Shown here: positions 18,162-28,265 of the stretch, piece after piece
Layout: every line of letters begins with the position of its first letter
How positions within the stretch are numbered: position 1 is the first letter of the stretch
NCBI GenBank assembly: GCA_977006965.1
Contig: OZ345355.1
Span: 2,170,001 to 2,234,000 of the forward strand
Reading direction: 5' to 3'
Length of the DNA stretch: 64,000 bases
Source: Phymatolithon calcareum
Lineage: Eukaryota; Rhodophyta; Florideophyceae; Hapalidiales
Position numbers and translations under genes: made by a program
The notes under the pieces: model-generated
Database searches by the model: none
The model's input: the letters and a program-made list of their open reading frames with translations, nothing else
Told to the model about the DNA's origin: nothing

Positions 18162-20317
18162 CCAAACCGTGGACAAACAAGCACCGCCGACCGCCACGCT
18201 TTAAACCATTCTGGACGCGAAATCTGGACCGAATGGCAAAAGAGAGAACCCGCCTGTACCGGAAAGCAAAGAAAACAATGAGAACGGAGGACTGGAAAAC
18301 ATACAAGAAGTTCCGAAACGAAATGCGCGCCGCAATACGAAAGGCGAAAACTGGGCAGTATATCAAATACATCGATGATGTTGAAGATCAGTCGCCCCGC
18401 AAAGCCATGGAGACGCTGAGCAAAATCTTAAGATGTAAGCGGAAACGAAGAGGGATTAATCGAGCGCTGGGGGCTCCCGTGCGCCCCCACATGTTCACAG
18501 CCCATATTGGCAACTTATGCAAAGCAGAGAAAGCCTGGAACTCTACCCTAAGGCATTTCACACTGTCAAAGACACTTCGGGAAGGAATCAAAAGTGCAGT
18601 CCGGCGAGCACCACGAGGAAAATCACTTGGGCCCGACAGGATCGGAGTTGAAATGCTCCAAGAAAATCCGGAAATGAGCAGGAAACTGATTGTGTCCCTA
18701 TGGGAGATGTGCGGCAAGCTGAAATGCATCCCGACGGCTTGGCGAAGAGCGACGCTGATTCCGATTTACAAGAAAGGAGTGACACATGAAGCTGGGAACT
18801 ACAGACCGATATCGCTGCTAAGCCAAGTGCGGAAAATAATTGACGCTGCCATGGACTCGGCGATACGCAACCGGTACAAGTTTCACCACTTCCAATTAGG
18901 ATTCCAAAGAAACAAGGGGACAGAGCTCGCGATACTAAGGTCCACGAGCACAATGAAGAAGGGACAGCGCTTTGTAGCCGTTCTCGATCTCTCCGCGGCT
19001 TACGATCGGGTTCCTAGGGACATACTCCAGAAGCGTGTGGACAAATGCCTACCAGCAGACTTAGCGGAGATGGTCAGATACCTGCTCAAACCATCCTGGA
19101 TTACAACGGCCGGAGACGAGGAAAAGAAGTGGCTCCTTATTGACCGCGGAGTCCCCCAAGGATCGCCCCTGAGCCCCTGCTTGTACAACTTGTTCATGGA
19201 CACATTCGCGTTAGCTATGGAAAAAGCACCTCGACATATGTCGAAGCACCCCGCGATACTTTTCGCGGACGACGTGCAGCTCCAAGCCGCCAATTCCGAT
19301 GGCATGCAATGGCTTTTGGATACGGCGACGAGTTGGGCCACAGAAAATGGAATGACATGGAACACTAAGAAAGGAAAAAGCGAAGTGCTTATCTATCCTG
19401 GATTATTCAAGCGCAAGTTCCGGCTCTCAGGCCAGGAGCTCCACGAAACCCGCCTACTGGAATACCTGGGAACCACGATCGACAACACGGGAGTAACCCA
19501 CCACGCAACACTAAAGCGCATCAACGCGGCGAAGGGAATCATCATGGGACTGAAAGACCTGGGAGTCCAAGCGCAAGGACTAGCTACTACCAAGAACATA
19601 GCAATGTACAAGGCTCTTGTGCAATGCAGATGGGAGTACGCGATACACCTCACGCCATGGTCAAACTCAGTCGAAGCGCAGATCAACCAAGCGGAGGGTC
19701 TGTTCTACTCTGTTGCCTTCGGTAACTACGCGAAACGATTGCACGCCCGAATGCGAGCCCTCTGCAGAATTACTCCACCAAAGATAAGAAGAGCGCAACT
19801 CGGAGAGCACTTCGCACAGAGGCTTATACGAGGGAAGGACGAACTCGAGAAGGAAGCAAATTACGCAGGAAAAGAAGGGGACATACAGCAAGCAGAGAGG
19901 GATATCCGCTATTTGCAAGAGCATGAGCTCTTAAGAGGCAGTACCGAGCGAGCCGTACGAGGGCTGGTGACCCACAGACACGAGAGCCACCGCCGACGAC
20001 AGGAATGGATGGAAAAGGAAGAAGAAAAAGAGAGAAAAATTACTGTCGATACTAAGGAGAAAGCAAGCCCGGTACTCCAAATTCGATCCAGGAAACACCG
20101 ACTCCTAGCAGTTAAGTGGTTCTTTGGCCGCTTCCCACCACGAAGAGCAGAGTCGTACATTGAACATTTCAACGAGGTCGCGGAAGAGAATCTGAAAACT
20201 CTACAACGAAATTTGACAAGTCCAAGAGCAGAAGAATCTTGGGAAAAAGGAACGAAAACGGCGATTGACAAACTTTTAGCCTTGGAAATCCATATGTTAG
20301 AAGAAATGATAGTGTAA
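18074..20317 (+). CDS. Reverse transcriptase part of ORF2 (family III)
   Basis: 747 codons in the -1 frame relative to the endonuclease. RAPRGKSLGPD and PISLLSQVRKIID come first, then motif A AVLDLSAAYDRVP at about residue 301, motif B GVPQGSPLSP at about 358 and motif C FADDVQLQ at about 396. The shared C-terminal motif KHRLLAVKWFFGRFPPR is at about 673. The listed ATG is not a real start; the protein should be fused to the endonuclease. All catalytic residues are present. Confidence 0.9.
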   Translation: MGAQHVTGTTMLPSQEGVYKWYEKFQRLVTKPWTNKHRRPPRFKPFWTRNLDRMAKERTRLYRKAKKTMRTEDWKTYKKFRNEMRAAIRKAKTGQYIKYIDDVEDQSPRKAMETLSKILRCKRKRRGINRALGAPVRPHMFTAHIGNLCKAEKAWNSTLRHFTLSKTLREGIKSAVRRAPRGKSLGPDRIGVEMLQENPEMSRKLIVSLWEMCGKLKCIPTAWRRATLIPIYKKGVTHEAGNYRPISLLSQVRKIIDAAMDSAIRNRYKFHHFQLGFQRNKGTELAILRSTSTMKKGQRFVAVLDLSAAYDRVPRDILQKRVDKCLPADLAEMVRYLLKPSWITTAGDEEKKWLLIDRGVPQGSPLSPCLYNLFMDTFALAMEKAPRHMSKHPAILFADDVQLQAANSDGMQWLLDTATSWATENGMTWNTKKGKSEVLIYPGLFKRKFRLSGQELHETRLLEYLGTTIDNTGVTHHATLKRINAAKGIIMGLKDLGVQAQGLATTKNIAMYKALVQCRWEYAIHLTPWSNSVEAQINQAEGLFYSVAFGNYAKRLHARMRALCRITPPKIRRAQLGEHFAQRLIRGKDELEKEANYAGKEGDIQQAERDIRYLQEHELLRGSTERAVRGLVTHRHESHRRRQEWMEKEEEKERKITVDTKEKASPVLQIRSRKHRLLAVKWFFGRFPPRRAESYIEHFNEVAEENLKTLQRNLTSPRAEESWEKGTKTAIDKLLALEIHMLEEMIV

Positions 20318-20480
20318 TGTGATCTGATTGGGTAATGAGATGGCAGTATGAACGGGAAGCTGCTCTGGTGTTGGTGAATACCGGCGTTGAGGGCTTCTAA
20401 AATAAAAACCTACAATTTCCCCCTTTCTTCCAGTTCGGACACATGGTACCTTCTCAATAAATCCAATTAATTACGTAAGC

Positions 20481-20656
20481 AGGGCTGTTGCGCCCGTGCC
20501 GCTAGTGTCAGACATGTCAATTGGACCAAAATCGGTCCATCGATTTGGGGAACGACTGGATTTTCCGTGTATGATATTGGCCGCAACTGCGGAGCGAGGA
20601 TTTCATGAGTGGATGGCGGCTTGACTGCGACGCTGATGAAATCCGGCGTCTAGGGG
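20481..20656. other. Flank between families II and V; nothing recognised
   Basis: About 175 bp, interrupted target of the family V element; the same target continues at 27239. Confidence 0.4.
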
Positions 20657-21067
20657 GATATATGTTGATATAATTTAAAACTTTCCCAAAGCCTCAAGTT
20701 GAGTAAGAGGGTTGCTTCTCGCTGTTTTCGATACTCATCTCTCTACTCTCCTTCAAATATCTCTTTAATTCGAATTTCTCTCACTGTGAGGGCCCGAGTA
20801 AGTCATTTGCATTCATATTCCGTTTCTCGGTCCATCTTCATAGACTGCAGTATACGTTGCAACACGATAAGCTCTACCACAGCACCAGTCCTAATGTATT
20901 TCGCAAGAATGGATTTTCTCCACAAAGGAACTGTGTTGAAAATGACTTTCAGGCATCTCAACCTCGCAGTTCTTTCCCTTATATAGAGCACTCCTGGTAG
21001 GTTGTTCGGCACGCCGATCGGGATTTTAACTGTCCGACCCTCTTCTTCCAACGACTAGACATTGACT

Positions 21068-22548
21068 TTTTTTCTTCCTTTCAAGTTTATTTAAAAGCCC
21101 CACAGACTTCCGAAGATATGGGCAAGGCTTCCTCTGGTGCTACCTACCTTTGTATAGCTCACAAAACGTCCACTAGAATCGCAGACGGGAAAACTTAGGA
21201 CTCAAAGTAGTCCTATCTCAGTCCTCTACGGGATTGTTGGTGCTTGGACTCGACCACTTTTTGCCTTGCATTCTGCGGATTCATACAGGCCTTCTTCGTT
21301 CTCCATACGTTCTATGAGTGTCTTGCTAAATAGTAGGAGCTCATCTAGCGCCTTTTCTGTTTCCAGTCGTTTTTCTCCTTCGAGTTCGTACCCTGCTAGC
21401 GTGCGTTCAAGGGTCTCCATATGATCTCTGGCTCTGGTGCCGAATTCTTCAGTCATACTTGTTTTTGACACCTGTGGGAATCTGCCACAGGCATACTGCA
21501 GTGCGAGTTGTCTGTCCTTCACCTTGGGGAACTTGAGGATTGCTGGCAATTCTCTTGTTTTGTCGTATGGTATCTTTCTTTTCCGCTTCGATTCTAGGCG
21601 GTCTCCTTCCATTTCCAGAAATTTCGATCGAAGTGTTTGCGACGATTGGTTTGCTTGGATATGCTTTACCGCTTCACCGAACGGCTCTCTGGTCTCCATC
21701 GCGGCGATATCTTTCTTCGTGTACTGCCATTCATCGTTGTTTCTTCTTTCTGGCACTTCCTTTGAATACATACGTTCTTTCGCCTTGTTCCTTCTCAGCA
21801 TTTTGAAGGCCAACATTTCTCGTCGATGTGAGGCCGCCTGGATCCGGCACAGGAGACGGAGCCTATCCGTCCTTCCTCGGGCCAGTGGCCCGAATACTTG
21901 ATTGAAGAATGTTGCTTCTACTTCCTTGACAGCATTTTGTACGTCTTCTGTCCAGGGCGTTAAGTGCATTGCGTGCTCCCAGCGTGGCTGTACTAGTGCC
22001 TTGTATATCTGAATACACTTCTGTATACTCAGCCCTTTCTTGAACACTCCCAGTGTACGCAACTCGTACACGGCCGTCCTTGATTTCTTTAGTCGTTGCA
22101 TCATTAACGTATCTGTAACTCCTCCGGGGTCTAGGGATACTCCAAGGTACGTGACCTCCAGAACTTGTGCTAGCACCTTGTTCGCTAGCTTGAATGTCTT
22201 GCCCAATGTTTCTTCTGATTCGAGGACTTCGCTTATCCCTTGTTTAGTGTTCCAAGTCATCTCTCGCTCTTGTGCCCATTGGGTAGCTATATCCAATAGT
22301 CCTTGCAGTGCCGCGGGTGATTTCGCAGAGAGAAGAACATCGTCTGCGAAGAGGATAGCCGGTACTTCAGCCCAGGTTTTTGATGCCCGGCTCATTCGTT
22401 CTGCGAACTCATCCATGAAGATGTTGTGGAGGCTTGGACTGAGAGGGGACCCTTGTGGGACTCCCCTGTCCACTAGAAACCAGTTCCTGTTCGCATCACC
22501 AATTGTTGCTACCCAGGATGGTGTCAAGAACGCCTCTGCCATTGCGCA
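21068..22548 (-). mobile_element. Family IV LINE, 5'-truncated, nested in family V
   Basis: A perfect 15-bp TSD GACTAGACATTGACT at 21053-21067 and 22549-22563. The insert starts inside RT and runs to the poly-A, seen as TTTTTTT at 21067. It shares most of its sequence with the 598-2670 copy. Confidence 0.93.
21226..22542 (-). CDS. RT fragment and C-terminal domain of family IV
   Basis: 438 open codons starting just before motif B (GVPQGSPLSP), with motif C FADDVLLSA and the C-terminal motif (KDRQLALQYACGRFPQVS). The stop differs from the 598-2670 copy: the usual TAA after GLY is lost, and the frame runs on for about 18 residues into the 3' untranslated region. Truncated and therefore inactive. 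Confidence 0.85.
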   Translation of the reverse strand: MAEAFLTPSWVATIGDANRNWFLVDRGVPQGSPLSPSLHNIFMDEFAERMSRASKTWAEVPAILFADDVLLSAKSPAALQGLLDIATQWAQEREMTWNTKQGISEVLESEETLGKTFKLANKVLAQVLEVTYLGVSLDPGGVTDTLMMQRLKKSRTAVYELRTLGVFKKGLSIQKCIQIYKALVQPRWEHAMHLTPWTEDVQNAVKEVEATFFNQVFGPLARGRTDRLRLLCRIQAASHRREMLAFKMLRRNKAKERMYSKEVPERRNNDEWQYTKKDIAAMETREPFGEAVKHIQANQSSQTLRSKFLEMEGDRLESKRKRKIPYDKTRELPAILKFPKVKDRQLALQYACGRFPQVSKTSMTEEFGTRARDHMETLERTLAGYELEGEKRLETEKALDELLLFSKTLIERMENEEGLYESAECKAKSGRVQAPTIP

Positions 22549-22691
22549 GACTAGACATTGACTGTTGCATGTAGGCGTCGCTTTTTTGACACTATACCTT
22601 CTTCCGCTTGTTTCAGAGCTTCTTTAAGGTATTCTTCTTCCCCGAGATACCCTATGTCCTTTGATACGTCTTTCAGATCATCTTCTTTTCC

Positions 22692-24172
22692 CTAGTATTC
22701 TTCTGAATGTTCCAAGAACTTCCACAGTCTTACCAAGCGTAAGGCGAACCTTTCAGCCTGGTGCATTCTCCTCATCTGTGGGCTGGCGAGACGGCAGAGC
22801 CTTCGCATTCTCCCCCTTCGATACTCGGCATATTTTCCGAAAACGTATCTGTAGAAAAGACCTTCCGCTGCTTCAATTGCCAATAGAAGTCGTTTCGTGA
22901 TCGGTGTCAGTTGAATGGCATACTCCCATTTGGGGAGAATCAACGACTTGAAAATCTTGATGCATGTGGTTGGTTGGAGTTCTCTGACGTTCCAGCCAAT
23001 TTGGCGGAGTTTGTGTATGCATCCCGTCACATTCCGAATTCTTGAGATTGCTGCATCGTCGGTGACTCCGTTGTTTTTCGTACTGATCCAGAGGTAGGAC
23101 AGTCTCCAGGCCTGGTCCAGCTCTTTTCCTGCAAGGAAGAATTTCTTCTTCGGGAGTCCTTTGTACTTAAGGACCTCGCTCTTTCCTGGCTTCGTTTTCC
23201 ATTTCATGGAGTTCTCGGCTGCCCACTTCGTAGCTATGTCCAATAGTTTTTGCAATCCTTTTGCATTCTTTGCCTGAAGAAGAACGTCATCCGCAAATAG
23301 CTGCGCTGGATGATCAGACTCTGTTCTTGTTACTTAGGCGCAGCTTCGCAGGACGTATCCATGAATATTTTATATAGGCACAGATTAAGCGGGGAGCCCT
23401 GCGGAACACCTCGGTCGATAATGCACCACGTTTTCGTTTCATCTCCTGCCGACGTGATCCACGACATTTTCATCAGGTAAGATACCATCTTTGTCATGTG
23501 CACCGGAAACTTTTTCTCCAATCGCGCAAGGAGGATATCCGTCGGGACGCTGTCATACGCTGCCGACAGGTCAAGTACAGCAACGAACCGGTGACCATTT
23601 TGCTTAGTATTCTTGCGCGAAGTATGGCCAAATATGTTCTCTTGTCTTTCCGAAAACCCAGTTGTGCTCTGTTGAACCGGTAGTGATCCCTTATGTATAA
23701 GTCTAGGGCGGAATCGATTATCTTCCTGACATGACTCAGTAGAGAGATAGGCCTTTAGTTTGCCGCAATGTGTGCTGGACCTTTCTTGTAGAAGGGAATA
23801 AGTGTTACTTGCCGCCATTTGTCGTGGGAGGCACCTCAGTCGACCGCATGTCTCCCACAGGACCAGAATGAATTTGAAAGCGACCTTCTTGTTTGCGTGT
23901 AGCATCTCCAGAACAACGCCGTCTGGGCCCACAGCTTTTCCTCTTGGCTCTCTGTTGAAGGATCGTCGAAGATGCCTCCTCACGGCTCTGTGAACGGCAA
24001 ACCTTTCAAGGGTCACATTCCAATCCTTCTCCGCTTTCCACATGTTCGAGACGTATGCGGAAAACTTGCTCCGGTGCACTGGGGCTCCTAGGGCCCGCTT
24101 CTTACCAGATCGTCGCTCCTTGGACTTCATAACCTTGCTCGCGACATTTGCAGCCTCAGTGGGGCCCATCAT
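22692..24172 (-). pseudogene. RT of the full-length family V element
   Basis: Two minus frames (24172 to 23330 and 23255 to 22692). Present: KFSAYVSNMWKAEKDWN, REPRGKAVGPDG, motif A AVLDLSAAYDSVP and motif B GVPQGSPLNLCLYKIFMD (altered SP to NL). Motif C is lost at the frame break near 23.3 kb and partly readable as FADDV in another frame. Inactive. Confidence 0.8.
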
Positions 24173-24463
24173 CTCGATTCCTTCTATATATTTTTCAAAT
24201 TGGTCCTCCTTCGATTTCCGTACCTTTTTCTGGATCAGCGCTTAGCCTTTTTCCAGCTCAGCTTTGTCTGGTTGGAGACCCATCCTTTGTACCCTTTTGT
24301 AAATCCTTGTTCTTTTCTTGGCTAGTTGATTGGGCTCTCTGTTCTGGATCGTCTTGTATCGTCCCGGCCTGGGCTTGTCGGAAGTCCAGGGCTTTGCGAT
24401 CTTGATGCGTAGACTATTGTACCAAGCATTGAGGTCATCTTGATTGATACAAGCGCGCAGTTT

Positions 24464-25221
24464 TTAGATCATCTCTGGAGCCCACGAGGATAATTCCGCA
24501 CTGGCTCGTGCCGCGCGTTCTGGGCATTTCCTTGCTGCTCTTGATATTAACTTTTCCTTCTGCTGTGCGACAATTTTGTGATTCAAGAATCGCTTTCGAA
24601 CCGGTGTGTGCTCTGTGTTACCATCCCATGATCCGTTTTGAACATGCGGAACCTCAGCTTCCGCTGACTTTGTAAGAAATATGTCGATATTGCTTCTCCC
24701 TTGATTATCACGAATTTGGGGCTGCTCGCAGTCCTTATTCTCCAGTTGTGCCTCGCTGCCCACGATACAATCTTGGTCCCCCTCCCGTTTCCCTTATGGT
24801 CCCAAAGTCTGCGTCTCGCGTTCAGGTCACCCATGATGACAGCTTTTGCACGACAGTACTTGTGGAGGTAAGCAAGACACGTGTCGTAGTCTTCTTGTTT
24901 GGCTGAAGGCAAAATGTACACAGCGGCCATGGTTATGTTTGAGAGATTCGCCACCACTACTTGGTACACTTTTGTCGCTGTCTTGAAGAGCACTTTTGTG
25001 AGTGTTCCTTGCTTAGTTATGACTGCAACTCCACCACGAGGTCTTGTAGCGCAAATTTGGTCATAGTTAACCCTTATCGCAGTGTCTTCTTTTTGGAATG
25101 TCTCACACAGCCCCAATAACTGTATGTGATACAGTTGCATCAGGGCTTCAACCATGGCTAGTGTTTCCGACGAACCTCCCATGTTGAAGGTACATAATTC
25201 AATGCGGTTTCCTATGATCAT
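24464..25221 (-). pseudogene. Endonuclease of the full-length family V element
   Basis: Starts at an ATG at 25221. Motifs ELCTFNMGGSS, LCETFQKED (catalytic Glu kept), MGDLNARRRLWDHKG and WAARHNWRIRT are intact. A frame break near 24.68 kb separates the SNIDIFLTK block. The ORF1-ORF2 arrangement resembles family III. Confidence 0.82.
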
Positions 25222-25675
25222 TGTTCCTCATTTCCTTCAGCTTCCCTGTGCGATGCTGGTGGGTGGATTCCTTTGCCGTCTTCTACGACGGTTTGTTGGC
25301 TGTTTTCGTCTCTCCTGCTAGTGACTTGCGTTGGAGACACCCTTTGGTTCTCACTGACATTGTCCTGCACATCATTTTCCCCATCGCACTGTGGAAGAGG
25401 CGCGCTTTGGAGCTCTTTCGGGTTTGTGCTCAACTGAGCTCCTGAGTTGCAAGCTGACATACTCTGTGGGACGGAAGTCTCTGATGGTGCTTTTTGTATG
25501 TCCGGAACTCTTCAATATGGGGACATGACATTGTTCATGGCAAGGTCTGCGCCCTCAAAGAAATTGATATCGTCCTCTGCCTTTCGCTGGTTAATTCTAT
25601 ACCACTGGCGAGTGCGAAAATCGGCCGTTACTCCAGCACACCTTTTCATGCGCTTTCGGATTGCGTATACGTTTT

Positions 25676-26890
25676 TCAGCGCCCGGTCTTTTTCAGTGAG
25701 TCTTTGCGAGCAGGATACGGAGTCATCGAAGAGATAGTAATTCGGTTCTTGCCTAAGTCCAGATGCTTTTCGCGAGGAATTATTTTCATCAGCTCGTGGT
25801 ACAACTCAACCTCGTCCATTTTTTCAAGGCCTGTAAAGTACAGCGGAATAATTTTTGAGTGGGTGGTGTTCCTTCTGTTGTTCATTACTTGTTTAAAGTT
25901 CTTGATGGCATCACGGTTATGCCGCGGTAGGCTTTCCATCGATGGCCGGACGTGCGCTTCTGCTGCAGCGTAGGACTGGAATCGGCGCTCCGCCTGCATC
26001 GGAAGCGTGCCCTCTGTGGTTATTCTCTGTGTTTGGGGAGGTATGCTTCTCGGGGAAGCTCTCTCGATCGGCATGCTTCCTCTTCCTTTCGGACCTTGTT
26101 CTCTTTCGTGTCTGTTTCCTGAGTTATGTACCTCGCCCTCATCACTTCCTTCGTCTTAAGGGGGGGACAATATGGTTGTCAATCTATCTTCTAGCTTGTT
26201 CCGACTCCCCATCTCTTCTCACTGTGCGAACTTGGGCTTCCAAGACGTCAATCTCTCGCAGACGTCGGTTCGGGTGGCCATTATTGCATCGATTTTCTTC
26301 CCAAAATCGCTAGGTATCTCCGTCGCTACTGTTTCTTCTCGTCCCTCGTTAGGTCGCGTCGACTGCCCCGTGGATATCTCTGCGATCTCAATTTCCAGTG
26401 ACATCACTTTGCCTTGGGTGTGTGACTTGCACGCCTTACATAATGTGGCAATTCCCTCTCCAGATGGAGGAGTGCCCTCTAATATAAGCACTCCGCGTAC
26501 GTCACATTTGTTGCCTCGTACCTTGTTTCGCACCTTCAGAAATTGTTCTTTGATCTCACGACCGTGAACTTCTCTCCCATCACGCTCGCTGTTGTCATTC
26601 TCTGAGCTGCTTCTTATATCTTCTCCAGTTTCGTCTTCGTCAGCTTCTCCTTCCCTTCTGCCACTCTCTCCTTCATATCTTTTCTCAGCTTGAGCGGCGA
26701 TCTCTCCAGCTCTCTTTAGTGCAGATTCTCCAAATCGAGCAGTGTCACGTAGCTCCTTCAATTCTTCGTCTGTTCCGCTAACGGATGAATCGCTTTCATC
26801 ACTGGATGGAGTTTCGGACCTCTCCGTAGCAGATCCTGTCTCCGCGCGAGTGTGATTACTATCCTTCTTAGAACGCAGGCGAGTGGCCAC
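25676..26890 (-). pseudogene. ORF1 of the full-length family V element
   Basis: 26890 to 26219 gives 223 codons rich in acidic and basic residues (SDESDSSVSGTDEELKELRD) with a Cys pair (LCKACKSH). The protein continues after a frame change at 26074 to 25676 with RRFQSYAAAEAHVRPSMESL and GLEKMDEVELYHELMKIIP. No standard zinc knuckle. Nucleic-acid binding is only assumed from position. Confidence 0.7.
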
Positions 26891-27226
26891 GGTTTCGCGA
26901 CTCTGGGCCTCTTTCGCCTTCTAATTTTGGCCTTTTCCATTCCTGGCACGATTTATTTGTTTCATAGACTTGTTATTTTTTGAAACGCTCTTTGCCGTCG
27001 ACGTTCTCTTTCGGGGCGATATCGATTTTTGCGCTGAACGCGCCATGGCTCTCGGTCCGGATCGGGCTGCTCAAACGTAGCCATGTCTTGCAAAATTAAT
27101 CGCACGGAAGCCCCTGGCGGTGCTCTTGCTACTCGGCTTGCCCCCTCCCGATTTGATGAACTTCCCCTCCCAGAGTCGCTAACTCAAAGAAAGGTCGGAT
27201 ATCGATCCTTACTCCCCTGCAGGTTC
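26891..27226 (-). other. 5' region of the full-length family V element
   Basis: About 335 bp between the 5' TSD and the ORF1 ATG. It is expected to contain the element's internal promoter; no motif was identified. Confidence 0.4.
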
Positions 27227-27238
27227 GGGCGTCTAGGG

Positions 27239-27939
27239 GCGGACTGACATCAACACTTGAAGGGCGAGCATTCGGCGGAGGCAGCGCTTGTGTCGAACAA
27301 GCTCACCGATGCACGAGGCGACCAGGAGGATGCACGTTTAGGTCTAATTACTCGGCGGGTGCCTGACAAGCAAGAAGAACAAAATTCAGACAGAGGGTGT
27401 GTCGTGCGCGCTGGCCAGTTCTTCCACAGTGGGTATCGGAACTGAGAAATTCAAGGAATTAAGCACGTGTCGTCATTCCGCATGACTTATGATGGACGAA
27501 TGTTTACCTTCTTGGTGCGCTATCGCGCGACTACTGCCGTGCCCCTGAGGGATGCTGGTGCTTTTCCATGTGCGTTCTGGATGCGGAGGATATTCTAGCA
27601 TGGACCATGGACGGGCTAGACTGAAAAGGCATCGATCTGTGCTGATCAGAGTTTTATCAATCTGAGTTGGTAGGTTGTTGCACTGAAGTTGTGCTTGTCT
27701 GCTAAGCTGGTACGTCTTTTGCTTCTGGTGGGGTTGCTGCCCTGTTTCTTTTGCTACCAGACGCTCGCGTGGTATATGCGACATTACTATGTTTTCGCAG
27801 GCAAGTCCACTCGTGAAAAGGAAAACTTGAAAATAAACGGCGGACATTCGTAGCCAAAGCGGATACCTGGAAACGGCGTCCGCGCCTCTCGCATAGCCTT
27901 TCGAAGAAATCAATCGTGGCGAAATCACCATTTTGTGAA
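27239..27939. other. 700 bp with nothing recognised
   Basis: Target sequence of the family V insertion and its continuation. Small frames exist on both strands, but none has coding character or a known motif. Confidence 0.35.
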
Positions 27940-28265
27940 TGCTGATGGAAGGTGATCCTAATGATTAACTATGACCAAATCTGCGCAACAAGACCCAACG
28001 AATCAGGAATAAGACCGCGAGGTGGAGTAGCACTGAAAACAAAGCCAGGAACACCCACGAAAGTCCTCTTCAAGGTAGCGAAAAAACAAGGTAGTTGTGG
28101 CAATGGTGGCAGACATAACTATTGCTGTCGTTTACATTTCGCCACTAGCGAAACAAGAGGAGTATATATTAGAAGGAGAGTAGAGAGATGAGTATCGAAA
28201 ACATCGAGAAGCTGGCCTGTTACTCAAATTGAGGCTTTGGGAAAGTTTTAAAATAAATCAACATA
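27940..28265 (+). mobile_element. Family V LINE with an internal deletion
   Basis: An endonuclease fragment (INYDQICATRPNES, then RPRGGVALKTKPGTPTKVLF) runs to about 28.16 kb and is joined directly to the family V 3' end, with a tail at 28.265 kb. Either one copy lost everything between, or two fragments abut. Confidence 0.7.

Larger units (their letters stand above)
16795..20422 (+). mobile_element. Family III LINE, complete, near intact
   Basis: 3.63 kb between perfect 13-bp TSDs CTTTCTTCCAGTT (16782-16794 and 20423-20435). The 5' leader is only about 15 bp. It has ORF1, then ORF2 with endonuclease and RT, then a 100-bp 3' untranslated region with AATAAA at about 20.40 kb and no poly-A or simple-repeat tail. 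A single reading-frame break lies between endonuclease and RT at about 18.07 kb. It is the best preserved element in the window. Confidence 0.93.
16623..20480 (+). mobile_element. Family II 3' end, split by family III
   Basis: Family II C-terminal sequence (ending VIDVILCNSD-like) at 16623-16794 continues at 20436 with CGGACACATGG and CTCAATAAATCCA near 20.46 kb. The break point is a perfect 13-bp duplication made by family III. It shows that LINE 3' regions serve as targets for other LINEs. Confidence 0.8.
20657..27226 (-). mobile_element. Family V LINE, full length but decayed, split by family IV
   Basis: Flanked by a 12-bp TSD GGCGTCTAGGGG at about 20645-20656 and 27227-27238. On the minus strand: 5' region, ORF1 (26890 to about 25.68 kb), endonuclease (25221 to 24.46), RT (24.17 to 22.69), C-terminus (21.05 to 20.80) and the 3' tail. 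Without the 1.48 kb IV insertion it is about 5.1 kb. Frameshifts and stops are common. It serves as the reference for family V structure. Confidence 0.87.

Noticed and set aside
26219-26890. Acidic minus-strand frame as a host nuclear protein
   Set aside because: It lies between the TSDs of the family V element, upstream of its endonuclease, so it is that element's ORF1.
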